64,000 bases of DNA from NCBI GenBank assembly GCA_031002005.1, contig CM061921.1:174476935-174540934 (forward strand). The letters are read 5' to 3'. The DNA is from Vandiemenella viatica (Eukaryota; Arthropoda; Insecta; Orthoptera; Morabidae). Shown in pieces: positions 1 through 10,289 of this stretch (position 1 is its first letter; the number at the start of each line of letters is the position of its first letter). The notes beneath the pieces are model-generated. The model saw nothing but the letters and a program-made list of their open reading frames with translations. It searched no databases and had not been told where the DNA came from. Both the position numbers and the translations under genes were made by a program.

Positions 1-643
1 TAGTATGGTTCGAATTTAGAAATGATGATGTCGAGGGATATGATTCTATCGAGAGTTTTGCCACTGTCCTTTTCTTGAAACTCACTCAATTTTACTATTA
101 GCTCCAACTTGACATAGTTTTTATACCAATCAGACAGGGATGTGTTGCGCGTGACTTTACACATTTTAGTAAAAAAACATATACGGGCGGATTCTAAAGC
201 AGAATTTTGTATGTTGTAATCAGACCCACCTGAACTTTTACGGACTAGGAGGAGTGACTATCAACAATTTCGGGATGTTTTTCAGTCAAAAGATCAATGC
301 AAGCATCAATGTATTTAAGAAGATCAAGATAATTTAAAGAATTTTGAATTTTACCAGAATAAATTCTATGTTCAAAAGCACTTTCCCGGTCTTCAAGGAT
401 CAAACACATTGGTGGCAACTCACGCCCCGTTGCTTCGTCGTTGTGGCTGCTTGACGCTAATGAACTATCATTAGGTGCTGCTGGGTGACTACTGCTGCTG
501 GATGCCGGGGTTGACAGCCATTTAGATGTGCTAACCCGGCCTAGCTTTTAGAATGATTTGGTAGTCTGTTTACAACCACCAATCCATGTACTGTCCTTTT
601 CGTTTTAATCTAGTTTTTGTTTGTAAAGACTGATATTTTATAT
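1..643. other. No supported feature
   Basis: I see no open frame of useful length, splice-delimited exon, repeat or transposon motif that I can defend here. Base composition is ordinary for the window. Confidence 0.5.
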
Positions 644-883
644 CTGGCTGGCCCCTTTACAGCCAGCCAGTTTGTCGTTTTAGTGTTTGTTTAAGCTCGT
701 TGGCCCTTTTACTGACAACCGGCCTGTATTATTAGTTTGTCCATTTCACAGCCATTGTTTTAGTGTTTTACTCAATTCAGCTGTCGGCATGGTTGACCTC
801 TTTATAGTCGACCACGCAGGCGGGATTTTAGTCAGTATTTTATTTTGTTGTCTGCGTGGCCGACACCTTACAGTCAGCCATGC
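644..883. repeat. Ladder of stem-loops with a conserved loop
   Basis: Four clear hairpins follow one another. 644-670 has a 9-bp perfect stem and loop CCCTTTACA. 699-719 has a 6-bp stem with one mismatch and loop CCTTTTACT. 790-814 has an 8-bp stem with one G-T pair and loop CTCTTTATA. 854-883 has an 11-bp stem with one mismatch and loop ACCTTACA. A weak fifth lies near 736-756 with loop CATTTCACA. The stems differ in sequence while the loop stays nearly the same. Spacers share the word TTTTAGTGTTT. On the minus strand this region lies downstream of the candidate gene's stop codon and could be in or beyond its 3' UTR. Confidence 0.55.
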
Positions 884-945
884 ATACGATAGTTGAGCAG
901 TTAATACACATTGTCATTCTGTCTCTTATCCAGGGCGCTAATAAC

Positions 946-990
946 CTAGACCTCGACGAGCCCTAAAGCGGCAAAAAACAACAACAACAG
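946..990 (+). repeat. SINE/LINE-like 3' tail motif (copy 1)
   Basis: The segment reads CTAGACCTCGACGAGCCC, then TAAAG, then an A-rich ACAACAACAAC run. A closely similar segment lies at 4888-4938 (CTAATGACC... CGCCCTAAAG plus CAACAACAAC), and a diverged one at 25972-26010. A shared short end followed by a simple A-rich tail is what the 3' terminus of a short retroposon looks like. The family is not identified and no body of the element is recognisable upstream. Confidence 0.4.
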
Positions 991-1211
991 ATGTGCTGTT
1001 AGCTGGCTGGTGTATTGCTGGAATCGGCCGCCATGTTGATACGATGGCGATGGGCCGGCGAGGAGCAGCGACAGGCTTGCTTGGACCTGCATTGGCTGGC
1101 ATGGTCGCGACCTGATGTATGCCTGGACCTGCAGCGGCTGCTGCATGCTGGCTACTTGGTCCTGCCGTGCCTGGTGAATCCCAGAGCCGTCAAATTGGGG
1201 GTAGTGTAAGA

Positions 1212-2249
1212 TCATTCCTGTTGACGGTCTGCAGGTTCATTTCTGCTTGCGGACAATCCCTGTGTCCTAGAACCTGAAACAGAAAAAAAGGAAAACTTTT
1301 AGTAACATGTAAAACTAAATAAATATGTAAACAAAAAACAATGACTTATTCAAAGAATTAGTAATGACTTACCATTCGCTCTATGGTTCCGGTGTGTTGG
1401 CGGATCTCTTGCTGGGTGCGGTGTTGGATTGGATCCTTTAGCCGGGAAAGCATTACTCGTGGTAGAGTTATGTACCAGAGGTTGTACTGGTATTATCCAT
1501 CTCTTTAATGATGGTGTCGGTGGCAGACTAGAGGATGGTAGGCTTTGAGGTAATGCTGTAGCACCTAAACTCCACTGGGACGAACCTGAAAGAGAATAAC
1601 AAAAATATTTAGTAACACGAAAGAAGAGGAATTTATAATACGAAAAAAGTTTCATAAAAATATTAGCACTTATCATTAGAAGTAGTTCGTTGTCGATTGG
1701 AGTTAGAAAGTATTGGAACCCATTCAGTTTAGTCGGCTGCTTACTAGAACTTTCTTCCATATCTGAAACATAAAAACAGTGTATCTATTAGTATAAAAAT
1801 AAACAAGGAAAATAAATACACAAGTTAAAAACAGATAACTACACAACCCCAATGACACACATACATCCAAAAACAAGCTTTTCCAATTCACCAAATTCTG
1901 CAGACAGAAAAAAATGAAAGTTAAAAAAGAAAAATGCTCACCATCAATCAATTCGTTGGTTGGAATCTTCAAAAGTTTGTCAATTCTCACAAAAGAAAAA
2001 AAAAAACAATGTATGGCGAGAAAACTAACAACATTTGGAAGTAATGAACAATCACTAAAACATTCGTACTATAATCATCAAATTGGCTAAACTCCGATAG
2101 TGACGGTATATCTGTGAAACTAACAAAATATATAGTATATATTTAAGAGCAGACTATGATAATACATAGTACGCTATTTAAGAAAATGTGACTATTTTTT
2201 TACAATTGTTATTGAACATACCTTCGTAGTTGAAGAGATCTTGAGACAT
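1212..2249 (-). CDS. Candidate five-exon gene, 145-residue protein of unknown function
   Basis: I do not recognise the protein. Proposed coding exons on the minus strand: 2249-2222 (ATG, first in the transcript), 2111-2070, 1762-1670, 1585-1373 and 1273-1212 (stop TGA). Donors are GTATGT, GTACGA, GTGCTA and GTAAGT; every acceptor is a pyrimidine tract ending in CAG. All four introns are phase 1 and the exons sum to 438 nt, exactly 146 codons with stop. Introns are short (110, 307, 84 and 99 nt). The product starts MSQDLFNYED, has an acidic N-terminal third, then a Ser/Pro/Thr/Asn/His-rich stretch encoded by the fourth exon, with no signal peptide or membrane segment. It could be a small transcription-related host protein, or a gene of an uncharacterised mobile element. 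Intron removal is inferred, not shown. Confidence 0.5.
1942..1985 (-). other. Cryptic or decayed exon inside the second intron
   Basis: Bounded by a long T-tract ending in GTGAG and by a good donor (GATG then GTGAGC). One frame is open through it and would join the next exon in phase (…KIPTNELIDD). Its length, 44 nt, is not a multiple of three, so joining from the preceding exon runs into TGA after five codons. It may be an exon that lost one base, a poison exon, or chance. Skipping it keeps the flanking exons in frame. Confidence 0.3.
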
Positions 2250-2300
2250 GGCTATCGTAACTCAAAAGAGATAGAGACGACCTTACTCTTCGAACTTTGA

Positions 2301-2447
2301 CGCAGAAGTGATTCCAGGTTGGCGCAGGCAGGTTTTTTATACCTCTCGACAGGCAGATGTGAGCTTAGCGGTGCAAGTTCAAACAAGCACCAGCTGCCTC
2401 ACATTCGGTTGAACCCATACATGCACCAGCTGCGCTATATTCGGTAT
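2301..2447 (-). promoter_or_regulatory. TATA/initiator core promoter with paired E-box repeats
   Basis: Minus strand: TATAAAAAA at 2341-2333 and TCACTT at 2311-2306, with the presumed +1 A at 2309. That puts the TATA box at -32, the classic spacing. The 5' UTR would be about 60 nt with no upstream ATG. Just upstream, two imperfect ~36-bp direct repeats (2374-2410 and 2407-2447) each carry the palindrome CAGCTG inside GCAGCTGGTGC, an E-box. Position and order fit a promoter for the adjacent five-exon candidate. Function is inferred from motif spacing. Confidence 0.5.
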
Positions 2448-3094
2448 AGAATAGTCTTATGGCGTGTGGAAGAACACACGCTCGCTTGAAGCCTTTTCAT
2501 TCGGAAAATACGAGTAACAGATGAAAAAGACATGAGCATTAGGGTGAAGGGTTAAGAGAGTACTGATACTCATATATTTTGTTATGCCGACTGAATATTA
2601 AAACGTCTCGCTCAAGCTTCGAGATTCTTCACGTACAAAGAGCAGACTCTTATGGGGCCCAATAAGGTATTATTCTGTTGCGAGTCTGGGTGGGGAACAA
2701 AGCCTGACTGACCGTCAAAAATTGTTAATAACTAACGATAAGTGCCATTTTTCGGGTATATGATTATATATCTGGAAACAGTTTTTTCACGGATTTAGCG
2801 TTATTTCGTCTCCATATATTCCTTCCTCCATGACAACACTATACTACCCTGGTTACGAAACAAACAACAAACTGTGGAAACCCAGCAATATAACAAATCA
2901 ACTTAAAAACTTTCGTACAGTTATTCAGGATACTCATGGTCTCGCTCTTGGAGGGGCCTCGCGCAACAACCCTAGTTGATCAAAGTTTATGTTAAAAATA
3001 ATTATTTTATCTTCAGCTGTTAGTGTAACAATAAGGTAAAGTTGTTTAATTGATGGTAAAGTGTATATTAATTACTAACTAATCAAAATTTCTC
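2448..3094. other. No supported feature
   Basis: AT-rich sequence without a defensible frame. The words GAGGGGCCTCGCGC near 2951 resemble the sequence near the 3' end of the hAT relic downstream, so the left part of that element may reach here, but no terminal inverted repeat was found. Confidence 0.35.
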
Positions 3095-3725
3095 TAGATT
3101 TATTGACTGTCACATTCGTTTAATAGCAGGAGAAACATGTGATATTGATGGACAAGAACTGTATGAAGAAAACGACAGCGGTATCACAGTAATGACATAA
3201 ATAATAGAAAAAAAACATTAGCTGAATTACTGAAGTGAACTCCACTATCAAAGTAGTCTTGAGAATTATTGCCACCACACGTAATACAGTTGCGTCCGCA
3301 GAAAGAAGTTTTTCATGGTTAAAAAATATTAAAACATATTTGAGGAATTCGATGACACAAGATTAATTATCAGCTCTTTCTATTCTTTGAATTGAAAATT
3401 AAATAGCTCATTCGTTAGATTCTTGTGCTTTTATTAAATATTTTAGTTTCAGGAAAAGGCGCAAACATCATTTTTAAATCCCTGCGTATACCTTCCAAGG
3501 CCTTAATGTACTTCAGTTTAATCCTAATGATTTGTCATCTTTATGTTTGTTAACTTTTAATAACTCTTCTAATACAATAATTTAAAACTCAAAGTTTATT
3601 TTTATGATGTTTGCATTTTTCGTTGATCATCAGAAATACCTACGATTAATACTTTTTTTTACAAAGGACAAGGGCCTCGCAAAGATCTGCCGCCCGGGGC
3701 CTCGCGATGACTAAGGCCGACGCTG
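3095..3725 (+). pseudogene. hAT transposase C-terminal relic with 3' terminus
   Basis: Around 3230-3410 the plus strand translates to the signature of the hAT C-terminal dimerisation region: TVASAERSFSWLKNIKTYLR followed by a short gap, LSALSIL and a conserved ending IEN. A piece of the preceding part (CDIDGQELYEEN) lies near 3140-3170. Stops interrupt it and the N-terminal DNA-binding and catalytic parts are missing. Downstream a GC-rich stretch (3668-3725) ends GGCCGACGCTG, which reads inward as CAGCGTCGGCC, compatible with a hAT CAGNG-type terminal repeat. It resembles the zinc-finger-MYM-type hAT proteins. The left end is not visible. Confidence 0.6.
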
Positions 3726-4887
3726 CTTATTACTAATAACTTCTTCATAGTTCAGTATTATTAATAATAATAAATGATTGGTATTAGTGACAATGTTACT
3801 CTAGGAATGTTTCTTGCTGCACCCATCCGCCTGACAAGCGGATTTCTTGGACAATGAATCACAGTTGTGTGAGGACTCTGACAAGTGATAAAGTAGTTGT
3901 TTCTCTACGGTAAAATTTGGCAACTCGAAGACTGAAGACGTACATGCGATTGGGAAGGATTTCTCAGATCTCAAGTTAGAGGGGAATGCCGGGGGCCAAC
4001 CAAGAGACTTTGTTACTACTGGTGGTAAAAATTATTTATATTTGTTGCATGACTAAGCGAACCCTGGACGAGCCAGTGATTCCGGGAGATAAAATTTGCT
4101 CCCAGAAAATAACGGAGGGATTTGCCGTGGCTCGGAAGAAGAACTGGTCACTACTATTTTGACGTTAATATGTGGTGGGATAGCATTGGTGCCGAACGCA
4201 TGATAAGCCGATGATCTTTCTGCATGTAGCCGTGAGATGGTATTCAGTGCCAGAGAAATATGGAACAAGTGCTTCGCCTGCTGTGAACCTCCATCACTAG
4301 CAGTAATGTTACCCCACACATACTCTTAGAATTGTTCACAAGAATAGTTAATTACGCGTAACATACGCTCTGAGTGAATACATGTTCTCATTCAATCACT
4401 TTATATGTTTTTTCAACTTCGTAATAGTTTCTGGTAATTAAAGGACTATGTCAGTTCATTAAATTCAACATAAATTATTTTAATAAAATTGTTAATTTTG
4501 ATTAGTGCCTTGGTCATTTGCGCTGAAAATTGTTTGAAAGCAGTTATTTATCATCTTAGTTAGCGTATAAATAATCCAGTTTCTTTCAAAGAAGTGTCAT
4601 TCATATTAATTACAGATAGTATCAAATTAATTAATTAATCCTACCAGCTGTGACATGCAATGTGCTCTTCCTACTGTAACTTCAATTTACACTGCGGAGA
4701 TTTTTGTTATCAGGACAGCTGTCATATAAGAAATGTAACATCAATCAAACTTAAATAATTACATATTTTGTTTTAAAACATGTAAATTTCATTCTGACAA
4801 GTGTAAACCAAGTTCGGAAATACTGCATCTAAAAACATAAATAAAGTAGGAAATTCGGAGATAAGTCTGATCTCTATAAAAATTCTA
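3726..4887. other. No supported feature
   Basis: A minus-strand frame of 88 codons (4319-4053) is open but matches no family I recognise and has no neighbouring signals. The rest is AT-rich and featureless. Confidence 0.4.
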
Positions 4888-4938
4888 GGCCGCTAATGAC
4901 CCCGCTGTCGACGCGCCCTAAAGCAACAACAACAACAT
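4888..4938 (+). repeat. SINE/LINE-like 3' tail motif (copy 2)
   Basis: Reads GGCCGCTAATGACC, then GCTGTCGACGCGCCCTAAAG followed by CAACAACAACAAC. This is the best-preserved of three copies of the tail motif in the window (others at 946 and 25972). Only the terminal ~40 bases are recognisable; the body is not. Confidence 0.4.
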
Positions 4939-5309
4939 CTATAAAATCCACTCGAGAATCTTTTATAGTGATATAGCAGATGAAATAAAAAAAAAATACC
5001 AATTCCCACTACAGTCACCAGAATGAACAACAATTCCTAACAGTATTCGAAAACAATCGCTACATGTCGGAGGTACTTTGTACTATGGCTGTGATCAGCG
5101 ATACTGGCGGGCGGCTTCAAATGCGCCGATACCAAACCGTGCACTTAACACTTAAAATCGCCTGTTTGCTTGCAGTAATAGCGTGTGCGTTGACGCCCGC
5201 ATTAGGCAACACCGGACGCTCAGCGTTGTCATTTTATAGTTTTAGAGAAAGAGAGATACGCGAGAATGTTCCCAAGTGCGGCTAAAACGCGGTCGCACGC
5301 AACGTCCCA

Positions 5310-5456
5310 CCAGCATCCATGAACACGGATATAAGGCCCCTTTAGAAGACCCCACAGTATCCCTGACCACGGCTATAAGGCACCTTTAAACGACCCGACC
5401 TGGTCTCCCTAAATGGTGGCCACGCCTCTTCGGCCCTGAAATCGGGTCGTCTAAAG
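5310..5456. repeat. Short tandem duplication with inverted repeat
   Basis: Two adjacent imperfect units of about 50 bp (from about 5310 and about 5357) share CGG(A/C)TATAAGGC(C/A)CCTTTA and a GACCC word. In addition CTTTAAACGACCCGA (5384-5398) is the near-perfect inverse of TCGGGTCGTCTAAAG (5442-5456), forming a 14-15 bp stem with a 43-base loop. No coding function is evident. Confidence 0.4.
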
Positions 5457-5937
5457 TGAACTCCTGGTCACGTTTTTGCGGCGAGACCAAGCAGGGAGAT
5501 CGGGTGGAAATTCCATCGGATTTCGAACCAACACTTTTTAAACGTGCTAACCTAGACCGAAAATAAACACTCTGATAAAGACTTTATCCCTAACAATTTA
5601 TTTTCCAAAGGACTTGTTTCATTTATTTCACAAAGTCACTAGTGAGAACATGAATAAAGGTCTTCAGTATAGATAATAAATAAAAGCAGTTAATGCAGAA
5701 ATTGTACTTCAGGGAGGAAATCTCTGCATACATAGAATAGAATAATACGCTTTAAGCATGATGCATAAAAGAAAATACGGCATCCATGTTTTTAAAGTTT
5801 AAACGTGTACGGTATTCTCGTCATTAGGTGAATTTATAAAGTGGTTAAACTGTTATCAATGACAGCTTTTGCAGTAATATTTAAAAACTAGCTGGTACCC
5901 ACGACTTCGTTCGTATTTGTAAAGTATTTGTATTGAC

Positions 5938-6596
5938 AGCTACCGACATCTTACAACCATAGTGCACGATGGGAGACGCGATGCTATAATACCACACATA
6001 AATGCCAGTCATCTGCGCTATGTAGTTCAGGCAGCAAAGTAAAATTTACGGACACACATGTCTTTGGATGAAATACGAAAATATCCTTGATCTACCACTT
6101 TCAACCACTATATCTCCCACTCTACCACAGTTACTGATATTCGGCCGATGCTGTGATCGAAAGGTGACTCTGTGTTACCACCACACTCAAACGCCAGTGA
6201 TCTGCGATAGGTAGTTTTCGCTGAAAAGTGATACACCATGACACATGCGTCTTTGGCAGAAATATGAAATTGCCGCAGGTCGACCACTTTCAACCCCCAT
6301 ATCTCCCACACCCCCAAAGCTACAGACATCTAACAACCATAGTGCACGACAGGAGACACGATTCTTCTACCACACACAAACACCAATGGTCTATGCTATG
6401 TAGTTGTGGTCGAAATTTGAAAACGCCCTGCAGGGGCCAACTTTAATCATCATGTGTCCCACATCCCCACAGCTATCGACATTCGGCCGACGTTGTGCAC
6501 GACAGGAAACTCCATGCTACTTCCACACACATAGACCAGTGATCTGTGCTTGGTAGTGGTGGCTGAAAAGTGAAATATATGAAATCACACGTCTAT
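5938..6596. repeat. Tandem array, ~190-bp units, alternating types
   Basis: Four units begin near 5938, 6129, 6318 and 6471 with a shared start (GCTA-CGACAT-like). Units 1 and 3 share TTACAACCATAGTGCACGA or its close variant. Units 2 and 4 instead share ATTCGGCCGA followed by TGTG. Each unit repeats blocks such as ACCACACACAAA, CCAGTGATCTGCG, ATGTAGTT and ATATCTCCCAC. The pattern is A-B-A-B, as in a dimeric higher-order repeat. Short open frames on both strands here are by-products. Confidence 0.6.
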
Positions 6597-6599
6597 TTT

Positions 6600-6617
6600 T
6601 ATATATATATATATATA
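6600..6617. repeat. (TA)n microsatellite
   Basis: Nine TA dinucleotides directly at the end of the ~190-bp array. Confidence 0.9.
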
Positions 6618-8559
6618 AGATTAATCATACATATTTTTAAATTTATAACATGTTACAGTCAGAAATCTTGGATATTTCAAATGGTAAACACACTGTGCAG
6701 CTTCCTCAAGTGCTTTATTCAAACAAGTAGTCAACAATGATATAACAGTACATACAGTTATACATGTATAAATCTATAGTGGACTGTCTCTTTTGTTCTA
6801 ACATAACGCAAACATTTCTGCGTTTTCACAGTTTGAAAGCTTATGGTCTAGCTCAAAGTCTGCGATCAGTCTTATGAATATGCTAGACTTGGCGTCGGAA
6901 CAATGGAAGAAAACTTTATCGCAATATTATAAGTTTTAGCGCCATTTTTTAATTATTTCTGCAAGTTTGCAAGAAGAATTCTTCTGTAGCGATGTGGGAG
7001 CGGTATATCATCTTGGGTATCTGTAGCTATTGCCATTTACCACTGGGATGTCTTTGTTTATGAGCAGGCGAAGCTTAAAATTTGATCGTTGTTTTTTGAT
7101 AGGACAGCCGTCAAACTATTGCGGCTGAAACGTTAAGCATGTTGAGGCGTCGGGTCGCATTGCTGAATTTGTGGTCGGAGGTTTGATCCTCACTCAAGGC
7201 AATGTTTTTTTCTTGTGTTCTTCCTTTTTCACTACAATTTGCTTTTTTTAGCATTAAAAATTTGTTTTTACAGGGATTCGTTTAAATACTAATTTACATT
7301 CCACACCAGGAAAATTTGATGATAGCACATTTCAATAATGTGACTAATTTACTTTTTTACATTTCAGTTTTGCATCAGATAATTTTGTATCATACAAGAC
7401 ACATTTTAAATACATCCTAACACCTTGGTTCACGCGGGGTAGTTGCGGGGAATAGAATATAGATAATTCCGTACTGAACATCTTTCTACTTCTTACTTCT
7501 TTACTGAAGGCACTATTTGGTCTAATGGGTTGGAGATAGGTAACAGAAACATAAAACGACGAAACCTTAATACTGGGTGTCCAAGAATAAGTGTGTCTTT
7601 TCTCAATTTGGCTGTTGAATCTTTCGAGGTTTTTGTTATTAGGATTTACAAAACTGAAATAATAATTTTAAAAAATGTCTATAGCGTGGTATGTATACCA
7701 TGCAATTTTCACAAATTTAAAAATTTTGTCTCTATGGCATTCTTAACGCAAAAATATTTCTACTTTTCAAGGAGATGAATTTATCGTTCACCGAAGTAAG
7801 TACATACAGAAACAATCAGACTACCATTACTTTCGGAACCACTGAGCCTGGTTGCCTGCAGGCTTGAAGAAAGAAGATAAGTAAAAAATTATGTATTTTA
7901 ACACATACTGAGATCCATAAGGATTACGTAAGAATTTGACTCGGTTGCGGCTGTGCCAGTTGTGTGGAGAACAGACTGCCGTTTACATAATGTAACCCAG
8001 CACTCCGTCCCACTTCTCCCAATTGCCTTGTTTCTTCTTATTGTGCGGCATGGGACTGGATTTGCTCTGTAAGTGACGACAAATTCGATTGGGGAATACG
8101 CAGCGTAGAACACCCGGCCTAACTGAGGGTGGTACACCCACGCCCTGCTCTTAACTCGTTCCACAACCAGTGATTCGATTGGCGTGAGCACCGTATACAA
8201 AGAATTCCTCAAATTTGCGGCAATTCACCGGGGAGTATGTGATGCACTCCAGATAAAGAACGAGCTTTGCTGTCGCTGTCTTTTGTTTGGTGTTGATCGT
8301 CTACTGGAAAAGCGGAAAGACGCGCAACGCTTTGCTGCAGAGTTTATTCGAACAAAGTTGATATATAGCTTCCTCGGCCTAGAATCATTTACTTATTTTT
8401 CTAGCATTACACAAACTTTAAACAAAACTAAGAAAGGTTCTTCACATAATTGTTGCGCGAAATATAATAAGGAACTGTAGCAATGTAGCTTTTACACGTT
8501 TCTCCTCCTCTCATTTGAACTCCATCTAACTGTGTTTTCCATACTATTCAACCACGGCT
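6618..8559. other. No supported gene
   Basis: Frames at 7530-7778, 7898-8212 (minus) and 8184-8480 are open but resemble nothing I know. Around 7165-7195 the sequence GGTCGGAGGTTTGATCCTC resembles a pol III B box of the kind seen in tRNA-derived SINEs, but the rest of such an element is not convincing. Confidence 0.35.
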
Positions 8560-8895
8560 ATCACGGAACGTCTCTACTTCTTCCCCTTGGTCACCTAAGG
8601 ACCACGAAAAGTAATCCTATTCTTTTATCTAGATGCTTCCTTTCTCGACTTCCAACTTTGTTGTTTTCTCCTTTGTTGGGTCCGTATGTTATTACCACCG
8701 CTCTTCTGCTTCTCCTGGAATCGCTTCAAATTTTGTATCAATCTTCTGAAAGTTGATCTGTGTATTACATCTTCTGTTATACCGATCTGCATCATATGTT
8801 TCCTTCCTCCTTGCATCTACTGGTTGCCATTCTTACTCTTGCAGACGTGCTTGAAAATTTTTGTAAATCTGCTCTCATCTATTTTCATAATGTGA
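8560..8895 (-). pseudogene. LINE (RTE-type) C-terminal fragment
   Basis: Read on the minus strand the segment gives HIMKIDESRFTKIFKHVCK, and after a frame change ITEDVIHRSTFRRLIQNLKR and FQEKQKS...WKSRKEASR. This matches the layout of the post-RT tail of RTE-like polyproteins (a His-Met...Arg/Asp segment, a Trp-containing linker, then ..DIxxRxxFRxxV..FxGFQEK and a basic end). No RT core is present, so this is a 5'-truncated copy. The clade is a family-level judgement from memory of the tail layout. Confidence 0.5.
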
Positions 8896-9148
8896 CGAAA
8901 AACTGATTTTCCTCTTTCTGATCGTATCTGACATCCTTTCATTTTCTTCTTCCTTGTATAGCTCTCTATTGCTCTAGTGCCTTAACTCTCCCATTTCCGT
9001 TTTAATAGGTCCCCAGATATTCCTTTCCTTTTTCTCTATCTCTTGTATTTCTCCAGTTTACATAGAGGACATGCAATATGACGCGCAGAGGCTCCTTGGT
9101 TTCATTACTGTGTATTGGTGTTTGATTCTGGTTTTGCTTGTGAAATTC

Positions 9149-9640
9149 TTTTTTTCATAGCAACATTCAGGTAAGTAAATATTTTCTTTATAGCAACCAC
9201 CCAGAAATTAAGGGAAAAAAAAATAAGAAAAAATGTCACTTAGCATAGAAAGTGAGAACAAATTAGAAAAATATTTTTTGTTAGAAACTTTCAGGAATTA
9301 AAAAAATTCTCTTTATTGCAACGTCCAGGCAAGCAGAGAAGCCATTTTCTTCACAGTAATAAATAAGAAAATATTCTCTTCATTGCAGCGTCCTCGAAAA
9401 TTATTAAATTTTTTCCTTCGTGGCAACGCCCAGAGAAATTAAAATAGTTTCTTCAGAACAACGTCCGGGTTTAAAAAATATTTTTATAGCACGTAAATAG
9501 AAATTTTCTTTGCTTTAACATACAGAAAAAAACATTTTAATGTCTTCTTTACGTAGTACTGTAAAAAAATAAGAACAAAACTCTGTTCCAAGTAACATCC
9601 AATTAAAGATTATGAATAAAAAAATACTCACTGCTTTAAC
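9149..9640. repeat. Degenerate minisatellite with GCAACGTCCAGG motif
   Basis: The phrase TTCTTTATTGCAACGTCCAGGNAA, followed by an A-rich spacer ending in AAATATTTTC, recurs in diverged form near 9153, 9188, 9310, 9378, 9414, 9448, 9483 and 9510. Spacing is irregular, from about 35 to 120 bases, mostly through variable A/T-rich spacers. No frame spans it. Confidence 0.5.
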
Positions 9641-9689
9641 GGCAGGGAGAGTGTGAAATAGGAAGAACCAAAGAATAATATTTGGATCC

Positions 9690-9742
9690 CACGTCTGCGT
9701 GGCAGTTAAGAAAAGATTCCAACCGCTGCGCCGTCACCAACG
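9690..9742 (-). repeat. Possible tRNA-derived SINE fragment
   Basis: On the minus strand: GGCGCAGCGGTTGGAA (A-box-like) about 30 bases before GACGTGGGATCC (B-box-like). The layout fits the promoter of a tRNA-derived SINE or a decayed tRNA-like sequence. The B box deviates from the GTTCGA consensus and no cloverleaf can be closed with confidence. Confidence 0.2.
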
Positions 9743-10225
9743 TTTATAGTAGCCGCGATCCACCCTGTAGTCGCTAGCTCACATGCCGCAACTACTGTAT
9801 TTTAGCTGATAGTTGAAGCTGCTCCAGGTGGGTAGAATATCTCACCCCGCTGATACTCGTATCGGACCTTGAAATGGTGTTGATAATCTGAAGCGTTGGG
9901 AATACCTTTGTGGGGTTAGTTTAAGTATGTTCGCATTTTATAGAACCACCCCCCTATGTTTATTTAACGCTTCGGTGTTTAAAAATAGTCCTTTCACTTT
10001 AGCATTCTCTGTACTCAGGTTCTTCGTTCCACTGCATGCTTTCCCATGTTTGCGTATGAAGCCCGATCGTCTGACGTAACAGCCAGCAGCCACGTACCCA
10101 ATCCTTTCTGTAACTGCTTGTAGCGTGTGCCGCACACCGCCCTTTCAGTTGTATCTCCAAGCGTGCTGAGTCTCCTTCGTGTAACAAAAATACACTGATT
10201 AGCAAGAACATTATGACTACCTATC
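9743..10225. other. No supported gene
   Basis: Two overlapping minus-strand frames (10135-9938 and 10211-9999) are open but have no recognisable domain or signals. Confidence 0.35.
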
Positions 10226-10289
10226 TACTATCGATAAAAGCCCATCCAGGCGATAGCAGCATCACCTGACAAGGAATGACTGCAAGTCA

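Noticed and set aside
4053..4319. 88-codon minus-strand frame as a gene
   Set aside because: No domain, no promoter, no splice sites, and no repeat relation that would identify it.
5064..5285. 73-codon frame with a hydrophobic stretch (LKIACLLAVIACALTPALG) as a secreted peptide
   Set aside because: The hydrophobic stretch starts about 29 residues in, the frame has no upstream promoter signal or downstream structure, and single short frames of this kind are expected by chance.
5938..6596. CRISPR array
   Set aside because: Units are ~190 bp with no short constant repeat and unique spacers; this is a eukaryotic tandem array.
7165..7195. tRNA gene or intact SINE head
   Set aside because: Only a B-box-like GGTTTGATCCTC is visible; no A box at the right distance and no cloverleaf could be folded by eye.
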